Assembly: GCA_038534135.1 (NCBI GenBank)
Contig: JBCAXJ010000017.1
Location: forward strand, 11,940 to 75,939
DNA length: 64,000 bases
Source of the DNA: Thermohalobaculum sp038534135
GTDB taxonomy: Bacteria; Pseudomonadota; Alphaproteobacteria; Rhodobacterales; Rhodobacteraceae
Reading direction: 5' to 3'
The notes beneath the pieces were generated by a model, which had not been told where the DNA came from, searched no databases, and saw only the letters and a program-made list of their open reading frames with translations. Shown one piece after another: positions 9,108-17,256 of this stretch. A program made the translations under genes and the position numbers. Each line of letters begins with the position of its first letter. Position 1 is the stretch's first letter.

Positions 9108-9710
9108 ATGAAGCTCGCGGCTGATCTCCTGCTCGACCCGCTATCGTTCTTGCTTATCGCGTGCTGTCTTGTCGGGCTCGCCCTCGTGTTGCGCTTCCGG
9201 GCACCGAGGGTTTTGGACGGGCTCTACCTCGCGGGCGGGATTGCGGGAGCCCTCTTCCTGATTGCGATCCTCGTGATCATCCTGATGAACATGAGCGCGC
9301 GCTGGTTGTTGATCCCGTTCCCGGGATCGACGGACTATGCCGGATACTGCATGGCCGCCTCTTCGTGTTTTGCGCTCGCATACGCGCTGAACAATGGCGC
9401 GCATATCCGCGTTAACCTGGTCCTGGGCCGCCTCGGAAGCTGGCGACGGTATGGCGAGGTCTGGTGCTACGGCGTCGCGGCGCTGATGGCGCTGGTTTTC
9501 GCCCGCTATGCAGTGAAGACGAACATTTGGTCCGAAAAGCTGAACGAAATCAGCCAAGGCCAAGATAAGACCGAGATTTGGATCCCGCAGCTCAGCATGA
9601 CGATCGGCGCCATACTGCTCGCATTGGCACTGATCGATCATCTGGTACGCCTTCTTGTGACAGATCACGACGGAGTTGCCAAAACTGCGCTGGGCGAGGG
9701 AGAAGCCTGA
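9108..9710 (+). CDS. dctQ: TRAP transporter small membrane subunit (DctQ)
   Basis: A 200-residue protein with about four TM segments (SFLLIACCLVGLALVL; YLAGGIAGALFLIAILVIIL; YGVAALMALVFA; MTIGAILLALALI). It carries the DctQ signature STDYAGYCMAASSCFALAYALN followed by GAHIRVNL. It couples to DctM in the inner membrane. The stop overlaps the dctM start as TGATG, indicating translational coupling. The ribosome site ahead of its ATG is weak. Confidence 0.9.
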   Translation: MKLAADLLLDPLSFLLIACCLVGLALVLRFRAPRVLDGLYLAGGIAGALFLIAILVIILMNMSARWLLIPFPGSTDYAGYCMAASSCFALAYALNNGAHIRVNLVLGRLGSWRRYGEVWCYGVAALMALVFARYAVKTNIWSEKLNEISQGQDKTEIWIPQLSMTIGAILLALALIDHLVRLLVTDHDGVAKTALGEGEA

Positions 9711-11155
9711 TGACGATTTCGACTGCTCCCGGCATGACCCTCCCGCCGGTCAACAAACGTCTGATCGGTGCCGCAGTTGCAATCGCGCTGGGCATGGGCG
9801 CCTGGTTTCTGTTGCATTCGATCGGAGAGGAGGATGTCTGGGCCAAGACCGGGCTCTTCATCTTCATCCTGTTCTTCCTCCTTGGGTCCGGCGTATGGGT
9901 GGGCCTCGCGCTTATGGCGGTGGCTTACATCGGGCTGGATGTGTTCGTACCCGGCATCGCGGGCGACCGGATGCTGACCACGATCTGGTCTTCCTCCTCG
10001 TCATGGACGCTGACGGCGCTGCCGCTCTTCATCTGGATGGGAGAAATCCTGTTCCGCACACGCCTCAGCGAAGACATGTTCCGCGGCCTCAGCCCATGGA
10101 TGGCGGGTTTGCCGGGCGGCCTGCTGCACACGAATGTTGTCGGCTGTACCGTGTTCGCAGCGGTCTCCGGATCGTCAGCGGCAACTCTGACCACGGTCGG
10201 AAAGATGTCGATCCCCGAATTGCGCCGCCGCGGATACCCGGAATTCATGACAATCGGCACGCTGGCCGGGTCCGCTACGCTGGGTTTGATGATCCCGCCG
10301 TCGCTGACGCTGATCGTCTACGGCGTCACGATCAATGAATCGATCACCAAACTGTTTATCGCCGGAATTGTTCCGGGCCTCGTGCTCGCAACAATGTTCA
10401 TGGGATACTGCGCCGCTTGGTATTACTTGTTCCCGTCGCAACGACCGGCACGCGATCCCGGCATGTCGTTCAGCGCCAAGCTGTGGAACTCACGCTTTCT
10501 GATACCCGTGATTTGCCTCATTCTCGCAGTCATCGGTTCCATGTACATGGGCCTTGCGACACCGACCGAGGCAGCAGCGATCGGTGTGCTCGGCGCGTTG
10601 ATCCTGGCCGCACTTCAAGGGTCGCTGAACTGGCAAACGTTCACCGAAAGCTTGATGGGTGCTACGCGCACGTCCGCGATGATCGCGCTGATCCTGATGG
10701 GAGCGGCGGCTCTCGCCCAGAGCATGGGATTCACGGGCCTGCCGCGCGCCTTAGCCGAATGGATCGCATCGATGGATCTCAGCGTGTTCACGCTCATCGC
10801 CGCGCTGACAATCTTCTTCATCATCATCGGGTGTTTCCTTGATGGAATTTCGTCGGTCGTGCTCACGATGGCCGTGATCGAGCCAATGGTAAATATCCCG
10901 GCCTTCCAGGACCTCGGGTTCAGCATGATCTGGTTCGGTATTTTCGTCGTCGTCGTCGTCGAGATGGCACAGATCACACCGCCCATCGGGTTCAACCTGT
11001 TCGTGCTACAGGGAATGATCGGCAAGGAAATCGGTTACATCGCCAAGACGGCAATCCCGATGTTCCTGATCATGGTTTTGATGGTGGCGATTCTCGTCAT
11101 GTTTCCGGAGCTGGCAACGTGGCTTCCAGAGACAGCCCGATCGACCCCAGGTTGA
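9710..11155 (+). CDS. dctM: TRAP transporter large permease (DctM)
   Basis: A 481-residue polytopic permease; the ATG at 9710 shares one base with the dctQ stop. It has 12 or more hydrophobic segments and DctM hallmarks such as LPLFIWMGEILFRTRL, SGSSAATLTTVGKMSIPELRRRGY, GSATLGLMIPPSLTLIVYG, PTEAAAIGVLGA and the C-terminal ITPPIGFNLFVLQG. It is the ion-coupled translocation channel. With DctP and DctQ it completes a transporter that most likely supplies the substrate for the upstream enolase-superfamily and racemase genes. Confidence 0.93.
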   Translation: MTISTAPGMTLPPVNKRLIGAAVAIALGMGAWFLLHSIGEEDVWAKTGLFIFILFFLLGSGVWVGLALMAVAYIGLDVFVPGIAGDRMLTTIWSSSSSWTLTALPLFIWMGEILFRTRLSEDMFRGLSPWMAGLPGGLLHTNVVGCTVFAAVSGSSAATLTTVGKMSIPELRRRGYPEFMTIGTLAGSATLGLMIPPSLTLIVYGVTINESITKLFIAGIVPGLVLATMFMGYCAAWYYLFPSQRPARDPGMSFSAKLWNSRFLIPVICLILAVIGSMYMGLATPTEAAAIGVLGALILAALQGSLNWQTFTESLMGATRTSAMIALILMGAAALAQSMGFTGLPRALAEWIASMDLSVFTLIAALTIFFIIIGCFLDGISSVVLTMAVIEPMVNIPAFQDLGFSMIWFGIFVVVVVEMAQITPPIGFNLFVLQGMIGKEIGYIAKTAIPMFLIMVLMVAILVMFPELATWLPETARSTPG

Positions 11156-11193
11156 CGAAAAGCTGGTTCGTGATCGAAGATCCGCAAGGTTTT

Positions 11194-11210
11194 GATAGGA
11201 TACTCCTATC
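11194..11210. repeat. 7-bp inverted repeat upstream of the Bax-inhibitor-1 gene
   Basis: GATAGGA (11194-11200) and TCCTATC (11204-11210) form a perfect dyad with a 3-base centre. It lies about 137 bp before the start of the Bax-inhibitor-1 gene, in the 191-bp gap after dctM. It could be an operator or a short hairpin in a leader; no factor can be named. Confidence 0.35.
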
Positions 11211-11346
11211 ACATGCGTTCTTCCGGATGCTGGAACGGGATTGCAGTCAAACGACCTTGAAAGCCGACAACAAACGTCCGATATTCGCCAACAAGGGGCC
11301 TGAGAGGGCGGTCGCCTCACGTCACAACCAGTGCAAAGGGTAAGAC

Positions 11347-12111
11347 ATGGCACAGAGAGAGTATATGCAGAACCCAACGATCACTCGGTCAGCCGAGATC
11401 GATCGCGGTCTGCAGACCTACATGAGCAAGGTCTACGCGCTGATGGCCGGCGCGATGATCATCACAGGCCTCGTAGCCTACATAGTTGGCATGGATTTCA
11501 AAGCCGCAGTAAACGGTGAACCTACGACGGTTGTTCCGGTGGGCGTGCTGCAAGCCATGTTCTCATCGCCGATCAAGTGGGTCATCATGTTCGCCCCGCT
11601 GGCCTTCATCTTCGGCTTCGGCGCGATGATCAACCGGATGTCGGCCTCGACCGCGCAGATCGTGTTCTGGGCATTTGGCGCCGTGATGGGCCTGTCCATC
11701 TCGTGGATTTTCGCAGTCTTCACCGGTGTCTCGATCGCACAGACCTTCTTCGTTACGGCGATTGCGTTCGGCGGCCTCTCGATCTGGGGTTACACGACCA
11801 AGAAAGATCTGTCGGGGATGGGCACATTCCTCATGATGGGCGTGATCGGACTGATCGTTGCATCCGTCGTGAACATCTTCCTGGAAAGCTCGGCACTTGG
11901 CTGGGCGATATCGTGCATCGGCGTTCTGGTCTTCGCTGGCCTGACGGCATACGACACCCAGAACATCAAGAACACGTACCTGACAATGCGCACGACGCCG
12001 GGTGGTGAAGAGTACCTGGAAAAGGGCGCCGTGATGGGCGCGCTGAGCCTCTACATCAACTTCATCAACATGTTCATGTTCCTGCTGCAGTTCATGGGCG
12101 ATCGCGAGTAA
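11347..12111 (+). CDS. Bax inhibitor-1 / YccA family membrane protein
   Basis: A 254-residue protein with about seven TM helices (for example YALMAGAMIITGLVAYIVGM, WVIMFAPLAFIFGFGAMI, LGWAISCIGVLVFAGLTAYD). The near-C-terminal FAGLTAYDTQ pattern contains the conserved Asp region of the TMBIM/YetJ calcium-leak family. In bacteria these inner-membrane proteins are linked to Ca2+ or proton-sensitive leak and, for YccA, to modulation of the FtsH protease. A terminator follows, so it is probably transcribed alone. Confidence 0.88.
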   Translation: MAQREYMQNPTITRSAEIDRGLQTYMSKVYALMAGAMIITGLVAYIVGMDFKAAVNGEPTTVVPVGVLQAMFSSPIKWVIMFAPLAFIFGFGAMINRMSASTAQIVFWAFGAVMGLSISWIFAVFTGVSIAQTFFVTAIAFGGLSIWGYTTKKDLSGMGTFLMMGVIGLIVASVVNIFLESSALGWAISCIGVLVFAGLTAYDTQNIKNTYLTMRTTPGGEEYLEKGAVMGALSLYINFINMFMFLLQFMGDRE

Positions 12112-12136
12112 TCGAGCGTCACCAACGGACAACAAG

Positions 12137-12156
12137 CGCCCCGCAATCGCGGGGCG
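12137..12156 (+). terminator. GC-rich terminator hairpin after the Bax-inhibitor-1 gene
   Basis: A perfect 8-bp stem, CGCCCCGC (12137-12144) / GCGGGGCG (12149-12156), has an AATC loop and is followed by TCTTGCTTT, a weak T-rich tail. It sits 25 bp after the stop codon and between convergent genes, so it may serve both strands. Confidence 0.7.
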
Positions 12157-12177
12157 TCTTGCTTTACAGACACGTGC

Positions 12178-12513
12178 TCAGTTGCTGCAGCCCACACAGT
12201 TTGCCGCGCACGGATCCAGATCAAGCCGTGCGAACGGAATTTCCTCTCCGCAGAGCTGACACCAGCCGAACTCGTCATCGTCCATACGCCTCAGCGCCGC
12301 TGCGATGGCTCTCCTGCGCCCAGCCCGGCGCCGGGCCTGTGCTGATGCCATTGCCTGCTGCTGAATTGCGTCCATCCGGCTGAGACGTCCCACGGAGGTC
12401 TGATCAAGCTCCACGGGCGCACGATCTTCCTTGGTTGCCGCATCTGCTGCGTCGAGCGCTGCGTGTTCCTGATCAAGGCGTTCACGGAATTTCATGCGTA
12501 TCTTGGCGTCCAT
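12178..12513 (-). CDS. DksA/TraR-family zinc-finger protein
   Basis: A 111-residue protein with an N-terminal helical region and a C-terminal zinc finger (WCQLCGEEI, then DPCAANCVGC). These are the cysteines of DksA/TraR zinc-ribbon proteins. Shorter than E. coli DksA (151 residues), it matches the small DksA paralogues common in alphaproteobacteria. Such proteins enter the RNA polymerase secondary channel and modulate initiation, sometimes with ppGpp. The helical-hairpin tip, where DksA carries key Asp residues, is not clearly conserved, so the regulatory mode is uncertain. Its start is 61 bp from the divergent cysE start. Confidence 0.85.
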   Translation of the reverse strand: MDAKIRMKFRERLDQEHAALDAADAATKEDRAPVELDQTSVGRLSRMDAIQQQAMASAQARRRAGRRRAIAAALRRMDDDEFGWCQLCGEEIPFARLDLDPCAANCVGCSN

Positions 12514-12574
12514 CTGTGGTAATTATCCGGGAACGGCCCTACTTCGCAACAACGGGCCGAAACTGGAGGACACC

Positions 12575-13426
12575 ATGCCTGCCGATCTCAAGCCACGCTT
12601 TGACGACCCAAGGGTCGACCCGGTCTGGACAACGATCCGCGAAGAAGCCGAACGTATGGCCGGTGACGAGCCGTTGATGGCCTCGATGGTCCATGCGGTG
12701 GTGCTGAACCACAAATCCCTGGAAGATGCGCTGAGCTATCGGGTCGCCGACAAGCTCGCCTCACCCGAGATGCCCGCACTGCTGATCCGTGAACTGTGCG
12801 AGCAGGCACTGGCTGACCAGCCCGAGATCGGGATCGCCGCGCGCGCCGATATCATGGCAATCCGCGATCGTGATCCGTTCTGCCACCGGATGGTGCAGCC
12901 TTTGATGTACTTCAAGGGCTTCATCGGTGTGCAATCCTACCGCATTTCGCATTGGCTGTGGAACCACGGCCGGCAGGATCTGGCGATGTTCATTCAGATG
13001 CGCGGGTCAGAGCTGTTCAGCATGGACATCAATCCAGGTGCGCGGATCGGTCGTGGCCTGATGATCGACCATGCCCACTCGATCGTGATCGGCGAGACGG
13101 CCGTGGTTGGAGACGACGTTTCGATCCTGCACGGAGTTACCCTGGGCGGCAACGGCAAGGATACCGGCGACCGTCACCCGAAAATCGGCGACGGAGTGCT
13201 GATTGGCGCAGGCGCCAAGGTCCTGGGCAACATCCGGGTCGGCAACTGCTCTCGGGTTGCCGCCGGGTCGGTGGTGTTGAAAGAGGTTCCGCCCTGCAAG
13301 ACGGTCGCTGGCATTCCGGCAAAGATCGTTGGCGAAGCAGGATGCGACCGGCCAAGCTACTCGATGAACCACGTTATGGGTGGGTTCGCCGAACCGGATG
13401 TCGAGGATATCGTCCCCGACTGTTGA
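12575..13426 (+). CDS. cysE: Serine O-acetyltransferase
   Basis: A 283-residue CysE. The N-terminal alpha-helical SATase domain is followed by a left-handed beta-helix of hexapeptide repeats (INPGARIGRGLMIDHAHSIV, then TAVVGDDVSILHGVTLGG). The catalytic His lies in LMIDHAHS, and the acetyl-CoA region is GGNGKDTGDRHP. It makes O-acetylserine from serine and acetyl-CoA, the carbon skeleton for cysteine. The ATG at 12575 has a TGGAGGA ribosome site. The C-terminal tail is the usual docking element for O-acetylserine sulfhydrylase, but here ends in Asp-Cys rather than Ile. Confidence 0.95.
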   Translation: MPADLKPRFDDPRVDPVWTTIREEAERMAGDEPLMASMVHAVVLNHKSLEDALSYRVADKLASPEMPALLIRELCEQALADQPEIGIAARADIMAIRDRDPFCHRMVQPLMYFKGFIGVQSYRISHWLWNHGRQDLAMFIQMRGSELFSMDINPGARIGRGLMIDHAHSIVIGETAVVGDDVSILHGVTLGGNGKDTGDRHPKIGDGVLIGAGAKVLGNIRVGNCSRVAAGSVVLKEVPPCKTVAGIPAKIVGEAGCDRPSYSMNHVMGGFAEPDVEDIVPDC

Positions 13427-13477
13427 ACCATGGTTCGTCGGGCGCCGTTTGCCCTCGCTCAGGCGCTCCGATGCTCT

Positions 13478-14554
13478 TTAGCCCCGGCGGCGGCGGCGGC
13501 CACCACGACCGCCAGCGGCTTCTTCGCCGGGCTTCAGAGCGGGCTTGTTGAACTTGATCCAGCTGCCACCCGCCGGATCATGGTTCAGCAGAAAGTCCGC
13601 GGCCTTGATCGCCTCGATTTCCTTGGACGGCGTCGCTGATCGCGACGTCAGGCCGATCAGCGGCGCCAACGCGACGGGATCGATGCCTTCGGGAATCGTG
13701 ACACCCAATGCCTGCAATTCCGCGATCCGTTCAGCCATTTTCTTGTCCGAGGCGCCAAGTTGAACCGGATTCATGATGGCTGATGTCATCCCGTGGGACG
13801 CGGCCATGGGAAGAAAGGCGTTGTTGATGCCGTGCCGGTTCGGCAACCCGAACGAGATGTTCGACGCTCCGCACGTCGTGTTCACACCCAGTTCGTCATG
13901 CAATCGCCGGACCAACGTGAAGACCTGATCTCCGGCTGTCGCCATGGCGCCGATCGGCATGACCAGCGGGTCGACCACGATGTCGTGCGCCGGGATGCCG
14001 TAATCAGCGGCCCGCTCGACGATCTTCTTGGCAACGGCAAAGCGCACCTCCGGATCCTCGGAGATGCCCGTGTCGTCGTTCGAGATTGCCACGACAGGCA
14101 CGTTGTACTTCTTGACCAGGGGTAGGACGATCTCGAGGCGCTCTTCCTCGCCGGTCACAGAATTCAGCAGCGGGCGTCCCTCGGCGGCTTGCAGGCCGTT
14201 CTCCAAAGCACCCGGCACTGAACTGTCGATGCAAAGCGGAACATCGGTCAGAGTCTGCACCCGTTCGACCAATTCCTTCATCAGCGGGGGCTCGACGAAA
14301 TTGTTGTCCGCGTAGCGCGGGTCCTCGGCCATTTTGTTCGTGAACACCGCGCCTGAGTTGATGTCGAGCACGTCCGCGCCACAGGCGACCTGCTCCATCA
14401 CGTCCTTCTCGACGGTCGTGAAATCACCCTGTTCCAGTTCGGCTGCCAGCTTCTTGCGACCGGTGGGATTGATCCGCTCACCGATCACGCAGAATGGCTC
14501 GTCGAAGCCGATGACAACTGTTTTGGACTTCGACTCGACAACAGTGCGGGTCAT
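13478..14554 (-). CDS. Methyltetrahydrofolate:corrinoid methyltransferase
   Basis: A 358-residue pterin-binding TIM-barrel protein: FCVIGERINPTGRKKLAAEL, ADVLDINSGA, PLCIDSS, LLNSVTGEEERL, AISNDDTG. These are hallmarks of AcsE/MtrH/MtvB-type methyl-THF methyltransferases. It moves a methyl group between a corrinoid protein and tetrahydrofolate, as in demethylation of methylated amines or betaines. The C-terminus ends in a glycine/arginine-rich tail (GGRGGRRRRRG), unusual for the family and possibly disordered or nucleic-acid-binding. It is the last gene of a three-gene minus-strand unit, 80 bp after the MetF-like gene. No corrinoid protein or corrinoid reductase is in the window. Confidence 0.88.
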   Translation of the reverse strand: MTRTVVESKSKTVVIGFDEPFCVIGERINPTGRKKLAAELEQGDFTTVEKDVMEQVACGADVLDINSGAVFTNKMAEDPRYADNNFVEPPLMKELVERVQTLTDVPLCIDSSVPGALENGLQAAEGRPLLNSVTGEEERLEIVLPLVKKYNVPVVAISNDDTGISEDPEVRFAVAKKIVERAADYGIPAHDIVVDPLVMPIGAMATAGDQVFTLVRRLHDELGVNTTCGASNISFGLPNRHGINNAFLPMAASHGMTSAIMNPVQLGASDKKMAERIAELQALGVTIPEGIDPVALAPLIGLTSRSATPSKEIEAIKAADFLLNHDPAGGSWIKFNKPALKPGEEAAGGRGGRRRRRG

Positions 14555-14634
14555 GACCGCTCCTTCATTTAGGCATAACTGGAGTGTTCCGGGCCGCTGT
14601 CTGGCCCGGTCAGAGGGTCGAAGTCAAGAAAGCC

Positions 14635-15567
14635 TCAGGCGGTTGCAGCCTGCAGCGACCCGGCAGGGCGCCCAAACTCGTCGCAGAACTCGGCGGTCTT
14701 CTTGATCCCACCCAGTGGGAAGAAGTGAACCTGCTCGATGCCGAAGCCCGGATTCGCGGCCTTGTGTGCCGCCAGCTCGGCCAGGATCTCCTCCGGCGTG
14801 AACGGCAGCACCAGCTTGGTCACATCCTTGGCGCGGCGCTGAAGCACGCGCAGAGACGGACCGACGCCGCAGGCCATGGCGAACTTGATCATCGTCTGAA
14901 GCTTCGCCGGTCCAGCGATGCCGATGTGCACGGGCAGGTGAATGCCCTCGGCCTGCAAACGGTTGACCCATTCGATCACGGGCCCGGCTTCAAAGCAGAA
15001 CTGCGTCGCAATGGCCATCTCGGCGTCCGTGCGCTCGGAGAACGCCTGCTTCCAGCGCAGCGCGTCAGAGACGTTCTGGTCGGACCCGTCTGGATCGATG
15101 TCCTTGTTGCCTTCCGGATGTCCGGCGACGTGCAGACGCTTGAAGCCTGCTGCGTCGAACAGGCCGGTTTCAAGCAATTCCATCGAATTGTCGAAGTCGC
15201 CCGTCGGCTTGTCGTATCCTCCGGCGAGGAGCAGCGCCTGATCGATGCCGGCCTCGGCGCGGTACATCGCGATCCACTCGGCGAGTTGATCCTTTGATGC
15301 GATCCCGCGCGCCGGGAAATGCGGCATCACGGTAAAGCCCTCCTTCGCGATGCGTTTCGCGGTAGAGACCATATCCTCGATCGGCGTGCCCTCGATGTGG
15401 GCGATGTAGACGCGCGTACCTGCGGGCAGGATATCGGCGAAGCTTTCGACCTTCTCGGCCGTGCGCGGCATCACCTCGATCGAGAAGCCCTGCAGGAAGT
15501 CCGCAAGCTGATCATTGCTCGGCTTCGGCTCAGCCTTACGCGAGAACAGATTGATAATGTTCGCCAT
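14635..15567 (-). CDS. Divergent methylenetetrahydrofolate reductase (MetF-like)
   Basis: A 310-residue TIM-barrel protein distantly resembling MetF. SIEVMPRTAEK replaces the canonical SFEFFPPKS and keeps the catalytic-type Glu; VMPHFPARG and LLLAGGYDKPTGDF correspond to the HLTCVGA and RGDAPKDTG segments. The ATG at 15567 has a GAGGAT ribosome site; a TTG upstream is less likely. It begins 12 bp after the 'virulence factor' gene. Lying in a methyl-corrinoid module, it may oxidise methyl-THF to methylene-THF during demethylation rather than serve methionine synthesis. It clearly differs from the canonical metF at 16203. Confidence 0.82.
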   Translation of the reverse strand: MANIINLFSRKAEPKPSNDQLADFLQGFSIEVMPRTAEKVESFADILPAGTRVYIAHIEGTPIEDMVSTAKRIAKEGFTVMPHFPARGIASKDQLAEWIAMYRAEAGIDQALLLAGGYDKPTGDFDNSMELLETGLFDAAGFKRLHVAGHPEGNKDIDPDGSDQNVSDALRWKQAFSERTDAEMAIATQFCFEAGPVIEWVNRLQAEGIHLPVHIGIAGPAKLQTMIKFAMACGVGPSLRVLQRRAKDVTKLVLPFTPEEILAELAAHKAANPGFGIEQVHFFPLGGIKKTAEFCDEFGRPAGSLQAATA

Positions 15568-15579
15568 GATCCTCAATCC

Positions 15580-15888
15580 TCAACCAGCGGGCGCCGCCCA
15601 GCCTTCGTTTGCGATCAACGTCTTGATCCGATCAGCGTCGTATTCCGCTTCCAGCCGCGCTGCCGTCGCATTTGCGACCTCCTGCGCGTCGCCTTCGACC
15701 AGACCACCGTCGGCTTCACGCCACTCTGCTAGATAGGCATCGTCGTCCTTCGCACCAATCTTCATGGCGCAACGGTCTATTGCCTGTTCGAAACGTTCCG
15801 GCAAACCGGCCTTGATCGCACGACGCCCCTTGCCGATCTTCACCATCGACGGGATATCGCGCCAGAACACGATCGTCATGTTCGCCAT
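15580..15888 (-). CDS. 'Virulence factor' family small protein (PF13769-like)
   Basis: A 102-residue protein starting MANMTIVFWRDIPSMV, with KGRRAIKAGLPERFEQAIDRCAMKIGA and a C-terminal segment ending in ANEGWAAPAG. This pattern is annotated as the 'virulence factor' family, a name with no proven meaning here. It starts the three-gene unit with the MetF-like reductase and the methyltransferase, so a role as a small partner of the MetF-like enzyme is likely. An in-frame codon at 15930 would add 14 residues lacking family resemblance, so I prefer the ATG at 15888. Confidence 0.72.
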   Translation of the reverse strand: MANMTIVFWRDIPSMVKIGKGRRAIKAGLPERFEQAIDRCAMKIGAKDDDAYLAEWREADGGLVEGDAQEVANATAARLEAEYDADRIKTLIANEGWAAPAG

Positions 15889-16202
15889 TTTGGGGAACCC
15901 TTCTTCGCTCTCATCACTCACCGTAGGCACATCCAGTACGAATCATCGCGCGATTTCGACCCGCCGGATATTGCTTGCGACATATTGATAAGCATTTGAC
16001 TTAAAACGCATACGGCTGTCCGCAAGTGGGACAGTTGCAAGGCTGTTTTGCGTTGCATTGCAACAAAGATTGGATGCGACACAGTTAGTCGGAATCCGTC
16101 CTTGAGTTGTCGCATTCCGACTCATATAATGTCGCCGTCAGCAGCCACTGGTTGGGCATCGTATATGCCAGAGGCCGCACCTTCAGACCGGAGACATGTC
16201 GC
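15889..16202. promoter_or_regulatory. Divergent control region between the methyl-THF module and metF
   Basis: A 314-base region without a credible gene, carrying outward promoters for both units. Inverted repeats include CTGTCC (16016-16021) / GGACAG (16029-16034), GTTGCAA (16034-16040) / TTGCAAC (16058-16064), and the 9-bp dyad at 16087-16122. A CATATAATG sequence (16123-16131) resembles a -10 element for metF. The density of dyads suggests a regulator site or structured leader; I could not match it to a known SAM or SAH riboswitch by eye. Confidence 0.5.
16087..16122. repeat. 9-bp inverted repeat, likely operator for metF
   Basis: AGTCGGAAT (16087-16095) is perfectly repeated in inverse orientation as ATTCCGACT (16114-16122), with 18 bases between. 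The right arm touches the possible -10 element of metF. This geometry fits a dimeric repressor or activator site. Which protein binds is not evident. Confidence 0.5.
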
Positions 16203-17099
16203 ATGACACCTGTCATGAATGGTGCGGGATCAGAGCCCCGCATCAGTTTTGAATTCTTCCCGCCGAAATCGCCTGCGTCCAGCATGGCGTTGTGGCGGGC
16301 CGTCGAGCGCCTGGCACCACTGGGGCCGGATTTCGTCTCGGTCACTTATGGTGCGGGCGGGACGACCCGGGACCGGACGCTCGCTGCAATTCTTGCAATC
16401 CGCGATCGCGCACGCCTCGATGTCGCTGGGCATCTGACATGCGTCGGCGCATCGCGCGAGGAAGTCCTGAAAGTTGCGCGGGCCTATGCCAAGCTGGGCT
16501 GCCGCCGGATTGTTGCGCTGCGTGGCGATGCACCGAAAGATACCGGCACCTGGGAAGCACATCCGAACGGTTTCTCCGGCTCGGTCGAACTTATTGAAGC
16601 GTTGGCCGAGATGAACCGATTCCAGATCTGGGTCGCGGCCTATCCCGAAAAGCATCCCGAAGCCGCCGATATGGCAGCGGACATCGAGCATCTGAAGCGC
16701 AAGATCGATGCGGGCGCTGCCGGGGCGATCACGCAGTTCTTCTTTGAGAACGATGCATTCTACAGGTTCCGCGATGCGGCGGCGGCGGCCGGTATCGATG
16801 CGCCGATCGTGCCAGGCATCCTGCCGGTCGAGAACTTCGACCGCATGACAGGATTTGCGGAACGCTGCGGCACGCACATCCCGACATGGATGCACAAGGC
16901 CTTCGGGAACGCGGAAGATGAAGCAACGCATGATATGCTCTCGGTCGCGATTTGCGCGGAACAGTGCGACGACCTGATCACCAATGGGGTGAAGCAGGTG
17001 CACCTTTACACGATGAACAAGCCCGATCTGCCCTACCAGGTCTGCTCGGCACTTGGTGTTCAGACCGTACCGATGCAAATCGCCGCGAGCTGCAGCTGA
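16203..17099 (+). CDS. metF: 5,10-methylenetetrahydrofolate reductase
   Basis: A 298-residue canonical MetF: ISFEFFPPKSP with catalytic Glu, TYGAGGTTRDRT, HLTCVGASREEV, RIVALRGDAPKD and FFFENDAFYRF. It reduces 5,10-methylene-THF to 5-methyl-THF with FAD, feeding methionine synthesis. The ATG at 16203 is preceded by GGAGA at 16190-16194; the open frame extends upstream but has no family similarity there. It is divergent from the methyl-corrinoid module, so the organism keeps two MetF-type enzymes side by side. Confidence 0.93.
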   Translation: MTPVMNGAGSEPRISFEFFPPKSPASSMALWRAVERLAPLGPDFVSVTYGAGGTTRDRTLAAILAIRDRARLDVAGHLTCVGASREEVLKVARAYAKLGCRRIVALRGDAPKDTGTWEAHPNGFSGSVELIEALAEMNRFQIWVAAYPEKHPEAADMAADIEHLKRKIDAGAAGAITQFFFENDAFYRFRDAAAAAGIDAPIVPGILPVENFDRMTGFAERCGTHIPTWMHKAFGNAEDEATHDMLSVAICAEQCDDLITNGVKQVHLYTMNKPDLPYQVCSALGVQTVPMQIAASCS

Positions 17100-17256
17100 C
17101 ACGCAGCAACAGACTTCGTCGAAGCTTTGGCGCAAATCCGACCCCGGTTTTGCGGCACAGCAACGTCCGAAGATGACGCTTTTGCGATTTCCGGCTCACA
17201 TTTTGTGCAAAAGGCGATAGAGCTAGGGCTTCCCGAACGCCGGAAAGCCCCAGGAC

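Noticed and set aside
8741..9124. 127-residue plus-strand frame in the dctP-dctQ gap
   Set aside because: No ribosome site, no similarity, composition of chance frame, and it runs into the dctQ start.
11194..11210. Intrinsic terminator for dctM
   Set aside because: The 7-bp dyad has no T-run and lies 39 bp past the stop, so I list it only as an inverted repeat.
15889..16202. SAM or SAH riboswitch ahead of metF
   Set aside because: Inverted repeats are present, but I cannot match them to a known riboswitch fold by eye; a covariance-model scan would be needed.
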